From Desulfobacterales bacterium (GTDB lineage Bacteria > Desulfobacterota > Desulfobacteria > Desulfobacterales > Desulfobacteraceae): 21,644 bases of DNA. How positions within the stretch are numbered: the first letter of the stretch is position 1; each line of letters opens with the position of its first letter. Below are positions 7,512-14,566 of the stretch, in pieces. Both the position numbers and the translations under genes were made by a program. The notes under the pieces are model-generated. The model was not told where the DNA came from, ran no database searches, and saw only the letters and a list, made by a program, of their open reading frames with translations. The DNA is taken from NCBI GenBank assembly GCA_022361535.1, contig JAKSAU010000647.1, forward strand, positions 1-21,644, written 5' to 3'.

Positions 7512-8369
7512 TTATAGATATTCTTTAAAGAATGAAAGCACTTTAGTTTTGTAACGATCTTCAACAAAAGTACTAAAATCTATATGCCCTGCTCCGTCAA
7601 CGGCCCAAAACTGTTTTGGGTTGTTAGCACGATTATATATACGTTTTGATTCATCTAATGTTGTATGTTTGTCCAGTGACCCACAGACAATTAAAATTGC
7701 TCCTTTTACATTTGCCACATGGTCGATAGGACGAAGTTGATTAGCATTTATGCCTAACCTCGGTTCCATTTGAACAGTAAGTAGAGGAGCTAAGTATTTA
7801 CCTAAGTCCCCAAATCGAATTGTAAATCTGTTCTTTATTGCTTCCTCAATTGATGGAAAAACACTTTCAAGTATTATTGCCTTTGCTTTTTTTGATGATT
7901 GACCCAAAAGCGCAGAAGCACCACCTAATGAAACCCCAATAATACCAATATGTTTATTCGATAATTTATTTTCAAGAAATTCATATGCAGCATCTGCATC
8001 CATAGATTCAAGATAACCAAATGTAATCTGTTTTCCTTTACTTTCACCATGGGCTTGAAGGTCAATTAGTAGAACAGAATAACCATATTCATTTAGGAAC
8101 TCTGCTCGTTGTAACATTTGAAGACGATTTGATCTTACTCCATGTAATAACAATATGCCTCCCAAGCTGATTTTTCCCGGGATGAACCACCCTGAGATTT
8201 CAGAGCCGCTTGCACTTGAAAAAGAGACCTTTTCTACTTTTATTGTATTCGGTGGATTTCCAATAGTACTTTGAAAAGGTGATGAAAGGTAACTACCGGC
8301 TTTTATTATAAGAGTAAAAAATATCAGTAGGATTAAAGAAGAACCTAAGACTATATATTTAGCTCTCAT
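7512..8369 (-). CDS. membrane-anchored alpha/beta hydrolase
   Basis: A 285-residue serine hydrolase of the alpha/beta fold. An N-terminal hydrophobic segment (about residues 6-25) without a clear cleavage site looks like a signal anchor, which puts the catalytic domain on the outer face of the inner membrane. Visible elements are the oxyanion-region LLLHGVRSNR (73-82), the nucleophile elbow GVSLGG with Ser147, Asp233 in CGSLDKHT, and His262 in GAGHIDF. It resembles the BAAT/YfhR-like S9-type hydrolases annotated generically in many genomes; the substrate is unknown. The start lies 14 nt downstream of a GTTATTT word, and the stop codon abuts the attC-like site. This fits a cassette gene without its own obvious promoter. 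Confidence 0.85.
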   Translation of the reverse strand: MRAKYIVLGSSLILLIFFTLIIKAGSYLSSPFQSTIGNPPNTIKVEKVSFSSASGSEISGWFIPGKISLGGILLLHGVRSNRLQMLQRAEFLNEYGYSVLLIDLQAHGESKGKQITFGYLESMDADAAYEFLENKLSNKHIGIIGVSLGGASALLGQSSKKAKAIILESVFPSIEEAIKNRFTIRFGDLGKYLAPLLTVQMEPRLGINANQLRPIDHVANVKGAILIVCGSLDKHTTLDESKRIYNRANNPKQFWAVDGAGHIDFSTFVEDRYKTKVLSFFKEYL

Positions 8370-8383
8370 TTATACTTTTTTAC

Positions 8384-8510
8384 AAATAACCTTCCGATTC
8401 ATGGTCCACATGGGCTTCCATCAAATTTGGTTAAAAGTACCACTGTTTCAAAGTTGCTGCAAACCTTAAAAATGCAGTCCCCTGTGGACCGCTGCAACAA
8501 TTTGTTATTG
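8384..8510 (-). repeat. nested inverted repeats between comF and hydrolase gene, attC-like layout
   Basis: This 153-bp gap shows a symmetric nest. An outer AATAAC (8385-8390) pairs with GTTATT (8504-8509). Further in, GGTCCACA (8403-8410) pairs with TGTGGACC (8483-8490), and GGG (8412-8414) pairs with CCC (8480-8482), leaving T8411 bulged. The distances between outer and inner arms are nearly equal (12 and 13 nt). In the loop, TGCAG and CTGCA can form a further small stem. The layout recalls R/L boxes of an attC, but the spacers are twice the usual length, so it could also be a different recombination site or a structured leader. It sits exactly at the boundary between the housekeeping cluster and the AT-rich block. 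Confidence 0.35.
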
Positions 8511-8522
8511 GCACCTTTGCGC

Positions 8523-9308
8523 CTACGCACGCGCTAAAACAAGCGCAGAGACAGATGCTGCACCAGCCTTAATCAAGACACGGGCAGCTGCATTGCAAGT
8601 CGCCCCTGTGGTAAACACATCATCCACCAAAAGAATATGCTTATGTTTAATAATGGATTTATCTTTGCATACAAAAGCCTGCTTCAAATTCTTTTCCCGT
8701 TGTTTGATATCAAGCCCGGTCTGGCTTGATGTAGGCTTAGTTCGGGCAAGGCAGGCAAAATCGACCTTCCATGAAGGAAGCTGGCCGTACTCTTTTTGAT
8801 AGAGTTTTGGAAATCGACGGGCAAGGAGATAAGATTGATTAAAACCTCTTTTCCGTGCCTTAGATGGATGAAGAGGGATCGGGATAATCAAATCAACAGG
8901 TATGTCGGCAAAGTGTTTATTGTATGCCTGGAATAAATAGCGCTCAAGCGGTGAAATCAGACTAAATCGTGACTGGTACTTGAACAGGCTGACAGCCTCT
9001 CTGATCAACCCTTGATACTCGAATGCAGCCCTTACCCGTTCCACATCCGGTGTTTTTTTAAGGCAGGATTCGCACAGATGATCTTCTCCTGTTTTTGATT
9101 CAAAAACTTCACCACAGACCGTGCAATATGGAGAGGTGTAAAACGGTAGAGGTTTATCCATACATGTTGGGCAATAACAGACAGAAAAAGGAATGTCCTT
9201 ATCCCGGGTGTTGTAGACCCCGCATTTGACACATTTATCAGGAAATATCAGATGGCTTAGCTGATTGGCGGTAATTTGAATCAGGTCTTTATAAGAATTC
9301 CAGCCCAT
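8523..9308 (-). CDS. comF: ComF family phosphoribosyltransferase-like protein
   Basis: A 261-residue protein of the ComF/GntX group. The N-terminal part has paired cysteines of a double zinc ribbon (Cys26/Cys29, Cys46/Cys49, Cys62/Cys65, Cys79/Cys82). The C-terminal part is a type I phosphoribosyltransferase domain with the PRPP-binding loop ILLVDDVFTTGAT (about residues 225-237). ComF supports DNA uptake in competent bacteria, but members are widespread in non-competent species and their biochemical activity is unsettled. It lies 67 bp downstream of rlmB and is the last gene of the - strand housekeeping cluster. ATG 9308 (MGWNSYKD) is the only start that keeps the full zinc ribbon with a normal leader. 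Confidence 0.87.
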   Translation of the reverse strand: MGWNSYKDLIQITANQLSHLIFPDKCVKCGVYNTRDKDIPFSVCYCPTCMDKPLPFYTSPYCTVCGEVFESKTGEDHLCESCLKKTPDVERVRAAFEYQGLIREAVSLFKYQSRFSLISPLERYLFQAYNKHFADIPVDLIIPIPLHPSKARKRGFNQSYLLARRFPKLYQKEYGQLPSWKVDFACLARTKPTSSQTGLDIKQREKNLKQAFVCKDKSIIKHKHILLVDDVFTTGATCNAAARVLIKAGAASVSALVLARA

Positions 9309-9375
9309 GGCCTTTTTGTAAACTTTAGAAACTGATACATGATCTCCGGTAAGAACGTTGAAAAAGAATACCGGA

Positions 9376-10230
9376 TTATTTTATTTTCAAACGCTGGCGT
9401 TTTGCCTCAAACATGGCAACACCGCCGGCAACAGATGCATTTAAAGAATTGACTTGCCCCTGGATGGGAATAGACAATATAAAATCGCACTCTTTTCTTA
9501 CACCGGGACGCAGTCCTTTGTGCTCCCCACCTACCACCAGAACCAAATCACCGGTAAGGTCTGCCTCGAACAATCCTTTGTCACCGCCTGCATCCAGGCC
9601 GGATATCCATGCGCCCTCTTCTTTAAGGTCACGCATCAAAGAGGCAAGATTGGTGGCAATATAGATATCTGCATGTTCCATTGCTCCGGCAGAACTTCTG
9701 GAAACGCCAGGAGACGGTAAGGCAGAGCGATCTTTTGGAATAATGATATAATCTGCCCCCGCGCACAGAGCTGTCCGTATAAGCGCTCCTGTATTATGCG
9801 GGTCTTCAATACTTTCAAGAATAAGGATAAAAAACGGGGACTTTCGATCTCTCAGGGGCTCCCAGATATCAGACATCTTTTTGACCGGAAAGGCAGAGAC
9901 GTGGGCTGCAATTCCCTGGTGATTGCCCCCATTGGCAAGGCGGTCCAGTTCATCTGCAGGTAAATACCGGACCGCAAGATTTGCTTTTTGAGCCAACACG
10001 GCAACCTTTTCTATTCTTTTGTCCGACCGTTTATCTGATAAAAGGATGGTGTCAAACCGCCGCTTCCCTGCATTCAGAGCCTCGTATACAGAATGAAACC
10101 CGTAAAGGACTTCTGATTTCCCGGCCCCCATGGAACCAGATTTCCCCTTTTGCGGTCCCGGTCTTTTTTTCCCGGATTTCTTATGACCGGCACCTGAAAA
10201 CTTGGCTCCTTTATATCCGGATTTTCCCAT
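9376..10230 (-). CDS. rlmB: 23S rRNA (guanosine-2'-O-)-methyltransferase RlmB family (SPOUT)
   Basis: A TrmH/SpoU-type SPOUT methyltransferase. In E. coli RlmB methylates G2251 of 23S rRNA using S-adenosylmethionine. Visible parts are a substrate-binding domain beginning VLYGFHSVYEAL (about residues 41-52), then the knot motifs ESIEDPHNTGALIRTA (about 138-153), VVGGEHKGLRPGV and LSIPIQGQVNSLNASVAGGVA near the C-terminus. The first 38 residues are a Lys/Gly/Ser-rich basic tail absent from the E. coli enzyme, possibly for rRNA contact. The start codon overlaps the gmk stop as TGATG, which supports this start and points to translational coupling. Assignment to RlmB rather than another TrmH-family member rests on the conserved domain order. 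Confidence 0.88.
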   Translation of the reverse strand: MGKSGYKGAKFSGAGHKKSGKKRPGPQKGKSGSMGAGKSEVLYGFHSVYEALNAGKRRFDTILLSDKRSDKRIEKVAVLAQKANLAVRYLPADELDRLANGGNHQGIAAHVSAFPVKKMSDIWEPLRDRKSPFFILILESIEDPHNTGALIRTALCAGADYIIIPKDRSALPSPGVSRSSAGAMEHADIYIATNLASLMRDLKEEGAWISGLDAGGDKGLFEADLTGDLVLVVGGEHKGLRPGVRKECDFILSIPIQGQVNSLNASVAGGVAMFEAKRQRLKIK

Positions 10231-10787
10231 CAGGCCATTTCCTTTTCAAACACCTGGCAAAGCACTTTTACAGCGTCGTCCAGATCGTCGTTAATCACAA
10301 TGTGATCATACTGGAAACGTGCTTCCATTTCTCCGGCAGCATTTTCAAGACGCTTTTGAATTACCGCTTCAGAGTCGGTCCCCCTGCCCCTCAGACGTTG
10401 TTCCAAAACATTAAGGGACGGCGGCATAATGAATATAGAAACAGGATCAAGATTTGAGTTCATGATCTGGCGTCCGCCCTGGACATCAATATCCAACAAA
10501 ATACTGTTCCCGGCCTCAAGCTTCTCTTCCACAAATGTTCGCGACGTGCCGTAGAAATTGTCATGAACCTGAGCCCATTCAAGCATCTGGCCTTTGTCCA
10601 CCAGATCCTGGAAATCATCCTTATCCGTGAAAAAATAATCCCGTCCATGGATTTCACCTGCCCTTGGTGGACGGGTAGTATGGGAAATAGAATAGGAAAG
10701 CTTATCAAGCCGAGACAGCACCTGCCTTACCAACGTGGTTTTTCCAGCTCCTGACGGAGCAGATACAATAAATAGACGTGCTCCCAT
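10230..10787 (-). CDS. gmk: guanylate kinase
   Basis: Converts GMP plus ATP to GDP plus ADP, an essential step in guanine nucleotide synthesis. The 185-residue protein starts with the P-loop SAPSGAGKTTLVRQ (residues 9-22). The GMP-binding segment ISHTTRPPRAGEIHGRDYFF follows (about 34-53), then the lid region EWAQVHDNFYGT and the DIDVQGG motif. The length is slightly shorter than the common 200-210 residues because the C-terminus is compact. It lies 4 bp downstream of remA and overlaps rlmB by one base. The yicC-remA-gmk order is conserved in deltaproteobacteria and Firmicutes, where rpoZ often follows; here rlmB takes that place. Confidence 0.95.
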   Translation of the reverse strand: MGARLFIVSAPSGAGKTTLVRQVLSRLDKLSYSISHTTRPPRAGEIHGRDYFFTDKDDFQDLVDKGQMLEWAQVHDNFYGTSRTFVEEKLEAGNSILLDIDVQGGRQIMNSNLDPVSIFIMPPSLNVLEQRLRGRGTDSEAVIQKRLENAAGEMEARFQYDHIVINDDLDDAVKVLCQVFEKEMA

Positions 10788-10791
10788 GATC

Positions 10792-11067
10792 CTATCCTTT
10801 TTCAGCTTCCTGTTCCTGCCCCTGGATTAGGGCCTCGAACCTTGATGAAACGGTTTCCGCCTGGATGGCAGATAAAATGACATGGTTGGAGTCGGTCACG
10901 ATAATGGCCCTGGTTTTCCTGCCGTGTGTTACATCAATAAGCCGCCTGTCTTCACGGGCTTCATCCTTGACTCGTTTCATGGGAGAAGAATTCGGGGAGA
11001 GGATTGCCACCACCCGGTCCGCCACAACAGTGTTGCCAAAGCCGATGTTCAAAAGAAGCTGTTCCAT
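10792..11067 (-). CDS. remA: RemA-like DUF370 protein
   Basis: A 91-residue protein of the DUF370/RemA family. The pattern [21 protein letters not shown] at the N-terminus, the central [14 protein letters not shown] and the segment [23 protein letters not shown] are characteristic. In Bacillus subtilis RemA is a DNA-binding activator of biofilm matrix and osmoprotection genes. What the protein does in Gram-negative deltaproteobacteria is not established. Its place between yicC and gmk is the conserved family context. There are 40 bp to yicC upstream and 4 bp to gmk downstream, so it belongs to the operon. It has a Glu/Gln-rich C-terminal tail. Confidence 0.85.
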   Translation of the reverse strand: MEQLLLNIGFGNTVVADRVVAILSPNSSPMKRVKDEAREDRRLIDVTHGRKTRAIIVTDSNHVILSAIQAETVSSRFEALIQGQEQEAEKG

Positions 11068-11107
11068 AGTTTTCCTTTATTTTACTATTATCATAAGGGG
11101 ATCACCC

Positions 11108-11992
11108 TTATTCGATATTCTGTACCTGCTCTCTGATTTTTTCCAGTTCGGATTTTAAATCCACCACCGCATGGGATAGTTTTGCATTCCCCGCTTTTGA
11201 TCCAATGGTGTTGAACTCGCGGTTAAACTCCTGGATCAGAAAATTGAGTTTTCTGCCCTGGGAATCATCTGTATCCATGGTCTGCCTGAACATTTTAATA
11301 TGGCTGTGAATTCTGACAATCTCTTCAGATACATCACTTTTATCCGCAAGGATAGCCACTTCCTGGGCAAGCCTTACCGGATCAATACTGTCGGCGTCCT
11401 CAGAGGCAATAGCTGCCAGACGGTCCTGGAGTCGGGCCTTGTAAACTTGGGGGATAGATTTGGCCTCTGCCTCTACCTCAGTCATCCGTGTCTCTATATC
11501 TGAAAGCCTCCCGCTCAAATCCTGGTACAGGTTGTCCCCTTCTGTTCGACGCATCTGGTCCAGTTCTTTTGCTGCTGTTTCCGCTGCTCCGCAAAGCACT
11601 TGTTTTAAAAGTTCCTGGTCCAGTTCCTTTTTAGCCGCAACAATGACTTGTCTTGCCCCTAAAACTGTTTCCAGGGCTATATCCTGTGATAAAGATAACG
11701 TATCCTGCACCTCTTTTAAGGCCTTGTAATATGCCCGGGCTTTAATCGTATCCACCTCGAACAGATCCTGATCCTGTGACTCATCCGTCAAGTTCACACG
11801 GATCTCCAGCCGCCCCCTTGAGTGATACTGCCCCATGATCTTTTTGATTTCTTCTTCAAAGGGCTGGCAGGCTTCAGGCATGTGGATTGAAAAATCCAGG
11901 TACCTTGAATTATATGAACGGACAGTCAAATCTGCCGTGAGTACATCCAGGGTATTGGAAGCCCTGGCAAAAGCGGTCATGCTTTTTATCAT
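11108..11992 (-). CDS. yicC: YicC/YloC family endoribonuclease
   Basis: A 294-residue protein with the family-defining N-terminus MIKSMTAFARAS and the near-terminal block SDVSEEIVRIHSHIKMF (about residues 217-233). After that comes the highly conserved GRKLNFLIQEFNREFNTIGSKA segment. E. coli YicC is an endoribonuclease implicated in small-RNA turnover, and the B. subtilis homologue YloC has RNase activity. The middle region (about 150-210) is Glu/Ala/Lys-rich and predicted helical. The ATG overlaps the preceding DUF4416 gene by four bases (ATGA), so the two are translationally coupled. Confidence 0.92.
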   Translation of the reverse strand: MIKSMTAFARASNTLDVLTADLTVRSYNSRYLDFSIHMPEACQPFEEEIKKIMGQYHSRGRLEIRVNLTDESQDQDLFEVDTIKARAYYKALKEVQDTLSLSQDIALETVLGARQVIVAAKKELDQELLKQVLCGAAETAAKELDQMRRTEGDNLYQDLSGRLSDIETRMTEVEAEAKSIPQVYKARLQDRLAAIASEDADSIDPVRLAQEVAILADKSDVSEEIVRIHSHIKMFRQTMDTDDSQGRKLNFLIQEFNREFNTIGSKAGNAKLSHAVVDLKSELEKIREQVQNIE

Positions 11993-12531
11993 TTGGTTTT
12001 CCTTTTATGGGCTTTCAGGTCGACAAGGTATTTTTGCCTCACCTGGCCCAAGTACTTGAATATGTCATCGGACGCATAGTCCGGATAGGTCCATTCCAAA
12101 GTTTTAAATCCCTGCTTGGTATACATCAGGGTCAAATCCGCATAAATCTTCTTGCCGATATATATCCTGTGGGAATACTCTTTACCTGTTGCCAGGATAA
12201 ACCTGGATGACAGCAAATACCCGGGATCGATATTTACCTGCCGGCTTTCCCCTTCAAGATAATTATTCTCAATCTCATTGGTCGCAAGTTTAATAGGCGC
12301 AAGTTCATCTTGTTCAATCAGGGCTTTGAATGCAACAAGCCGTCGAAACAAAGGCGACCCCATTTCCTTGTAGTAATAATCCGTGAAATCAAAATCAAGC
12401 CACGGGGAAATGATATCTACAGGCCCGCCCACAGCTTCAAGCTGGTCAAATATCCTTTCAAACAGGGTTTTATCTTTCATGAAGACAGAGACGACCAATT
12501 TGGCGGGATCCGGTGTTTTGGGCGTACTCAT
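11989..12531 (-). CDS. DUF4416 family protein
   Basis: A 180-residue soluble protein that I recognise as the DUF4416 type: an N-terminal PAKLVVSVFMKDKTLFERI, the string PWLDFDFTDYYYKEMGSPLFRR (about residues 42-63), NIDPGYLLSSRFILATGKEYSHRIYI, and an end rich in Lys/Arg. The family is found mainly in deltaproteobacteria and relatives and has no known function. Start and stop are interlocked with neighbours: its ATG overlaps the Trm112-like stop by one base (TAATG) and its stop overlaps yicC by four bases. It is therefore firmly part of the msbA-to-gmk operon. Confidence 0.85.
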   Translation of the reverse strand: MSTPKTPDPAKLVVSVFMKDKTLFERIFDQLEAVGGPVDIISPWLDFDFTDYYYKEMGSPLFRRLVAFKALIEQDELAPIKLATNEIENNYLEGESRQVNIDPGYLLSSRFILATGKEYSHRIYIGKKIYADLTLMYTKQGFKTLEWTYPDYASDDIFKYLGQVRQKYLVDLKAHKRKTK

Positions 12532-12701
12532 TACTTGACCGGTTTGGCCTCTTCAATTAGCATGATAGGGATATCATCCCTAATTTCATATTTTAGGGCA
12601 CAGGCATGGCAGACCAGTCCATCTTCGTTTTCCGTCAATGTGACCTCCCCTTTGCACTTGGGGCAAACCAGAATTTCAAGCAGTTCTTTTGAAACGGCCA
12701 T
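12531..12701 (-). CDS. Trm112 family zinc-ribbon protein
   Basis: A 56-residue protein, MAVSKELLEILVCPKCKGEV onward, with two cysteine pairs (CPKC and CHAC) that form a zinc ribbon. The DIPIMLIEEA end matches the family block D-I-P-I-M-L. Eukaryotic Trm112 activates several methyltransferases; bacterial members such as E. coli YcaR are small and poorly characterised. A good ribosome-binding site (AGGAGA, 7 nt before the ATG) supports this start. The gene sits between msbA (29 bp upstream) and DUF4416 (one-base overlap). In E. coli ycaR also lies in the msbA-lpxK-ycaR-kdsB cluster, so the link to lipid A genes is conserved, while lpxK is absent here. Confidence 0.88.
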   Translation of the reverse strand: MAVSKELLEILVCPKCKGEVTLTENEDGLVCHACALKYEIRDDIPIMLIEEAKPVK

Positions 12702-12730
12702 TGCAACTCTCCTTGTGTGTATGTTCCGAA

Positions 12731-14485
12731 TCAGGCTTTAGCAGCCTGCATAGATTGCAGTTTATAATAGGCCCCTTTTTGGGCCATCAGATCATCGTGA
12801 GTTCCCTGCTCAGCAATACCACCGTTTTTCAGCAGGATGATACGTGATGCATAATCAATGGTGGACAGCCTATGGGCAATAACAAATGATGTCCGGCCTT
12901 TCATCAGGTTTTCCAAGGCCTTTTGCACTACTTTTTCAGCTTCAGAGTCTAAAGCAGACGTTGCCTCGTCAAGAATCAGAACCGGTGCATTCTTTATAAG
13001 GGCACGGGCAATACAGATTCGTTGTTTCTCCCCTCCTGACAGCCGGGATCCAAGTTCGCCTATCACCGTATCATAGCCACTGGGAAACCGGCTGATAAAA
13101 TCATGGGCATAAGCCGCTTTTGCTGCGACTTCAATTTCTTCATCCGTGGCGTCCATCTTTCCATAACGAATATTGTCCCGAACAGACTCGTTAAAGAGTA
13201 TGGGTTCCTGGGTGACAATGGAAATATGATCCCGCAAGGAGGAAACACTCAAATCCCGGACATCCTGTCCTGCAATAGTTACGCGGCCATGCGTGACATC
13301 GTAGAGCCTGGGGATAAGATTCACAAGGCTTGTTTTTCCTCCACCGCTCATACCAACCAGGGCAAGGACCTCGCCCGGTGCGGCTGTCAGATTGATTCCG
13401 CTTAAGGCCGGATCATCATCCTGGCTGTATGAAAATGAAACATCTTCAAACGCCACCTCACATGCATCGGTGTTCAGAACCACGGCATTCGATTTTTCCT
13501 GAATAACGGTATCTTCTTCCAATACGTCAAATACACGGGAGGCAGCTGCCACACCTTCCTGGATGGTGTTGTTCAATCTGGAAAGTTTTTTTACCGGATC
13601 ATAAAGCATCATGACCGCTGTCAAAAAAGAAAAGAAGTTCCCTGGTGTGGATGTTCCGTTGACGACTCTCATACCGCCGAACCAGATGATAAATGCAATA
13701 CCAAGTCCGCCTAAAAACTCCATTACAGGGGAAGACAGGGCACGCATCATGACCTTTTTCATCTCCAGGCGGAACAATCGCCTGGTCTTGGTATGGAATC
13801 GATTTTTCTCAAAATTCTGGAGGTTGAAAATCTTTATAATTTTGGCCCCGGAAAACGTTTCGTGGAGAAAGGAATTCAGATCTGCCATGGTTTCCTGGGT
13901 CCCGGTAGAATACCTCCTTATGCGCCGGCCGAAAATCAAAATAGGGTAAAAGGCTAAGGGCAATACAAGAAAGGCACCGCAGGCAAGCTTCCAGTCCCGG
14001 TAAAAGATAACAAACAAAAAGGCAACAACAGAAAAAGAATCCCGGAAAAGGCTTACCACTGCAGTAGAAACCATGCCTTTTACAATATTCACATCATTGG
14101 TGATCCGGGACATGAGAACCCCGGTTTTTTCCTTGTGAAGATATGCAATTGGCAAGTCTGTGATTTTTTCATAAAGCCGGTTCCGAAAGGAACGGATAAT
14201 CTGTTGGCCAACATAATTCATAAGGTATTCAGACCCATAGGATCCGGCCCCTTTAAGGAAAAAAACCAGGATCGCTAACCCTGGAATGAACAACAGCATT
14301 TCCCTGTTCTTGTCAATAAAAATATCATCCAGAACCGGTTTGACCAGAAAGGCCATGGACCCGCTGGCACCGGCCACAACTACCATACACAGGGCAGCCA
14401 GCACAATATGCTTCCAATAGGAGGCCACCAGTTGAATGATCTTGTCCCGTCTGGCCTTGGAAAGAACGGCTGTTTTTGATTTCAT
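12731..14485 (-). CDS. msbA: lipid A export ABC transporter, MsbA type
   Basis: A 584-residue half-transporter with fused membrane and ATPase domains that flips lipid A-core across the inner membrane as a homodimer. About six helices occupy residues 25-300. The nucleotide-binding domain shows Walker A (GMSGGGKTS, 378-386), a Q-loop (TQEPILFN), the signature LSGGEKQR (482-489), Walker B (VLILDE, 502-507) and the switch His538 in VIAHRLS. The linker PVLDDIFIDKN near residue 50 is typical for MsbA. MsbA is preferred over other exporters because of the length and the divergent waaA neighbour. It is the first gene of the long - strand operon, with a candidate promoter at 14528-14554. Confidence 0.9.
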   Translation of the reverse strand: MKSKTAVLSKARRDKIIQLVASYWKHIVLAALCMVVVAGASGSMAFLVKPVLDDIFIDKNREMLLFIPGLAILVFFLKGAGSYGSEYLMNYVGQQIIRSFRNRLYEKITDLPIAYLHKEKTGVLMSRITNDVNIVKGMVSTAVVSLFRDSFSVVAFLFVIFYRDWKLACGAFLVLPLAFYPILIFGRRIRRYSTGTQETMADLNSFLHETFSGAKIIKIFNLQNFEKNRFHTKTRRLFRLEMKKVMMRALSSPVMEFLGGLGIAFIIWFGGMRVVNGTSTPGNFFSFLTAVMMLYDPVKKLSRLNNTIQEGVAAASRVFDVLEEDTVIQEKSNAVVLNTDACEVAFEDVSFSYSQDDDPALSGINLTAAPGEVLALVGMSGGGKTSLVNLIPRLYDVTHGRVTIAGQDVRDLSVSSLRDHISIVTQEPILFNESVRDNIRYGKMDATDEEIEVAAKAAYAHDFISRFPSGYDTVIGELGSRLSGGEKQRICIARALIKNAPVLILDEATSALDSEAEKVVQKALENLMKGRTSFVIAHRLSTIDYASRIILLKNGGIAEQGTHDDLMAQKGAYYKLQSMQAAKA

Positions 14486-14527
14486 GGGCAGGATGATCGC
14501 TTTCTTATATCTTAAATTACATTCATT

Positions 14528-14554
14528 ATTTTATGGGGGAGAACCTATTGTCAA
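14528..14554 (-). promoter_or_regulatory. candidate sigma-70 promoter for the msbA operon
   Basis: On the - strand a perfect TTGACA (14554-14549) is followed after 15 bp by TAAAAT (14533-14528). AATAAT at an 18-bp spacing is an alternative -10. It lies about 43 bp before the msbA start in the divergent msbA-waaA gap of 81 bp. Confidence 0.4.
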
Positions 14555-14566
14555 GTTCCCAAAAAC

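Noticed and set aside
9981..10457. 158-codon antisense frame across gmk and rlmB
   Set aside because: Both sense genes are certain from their motifs, and the antisense frame crosses their overlap with no supporting signals.
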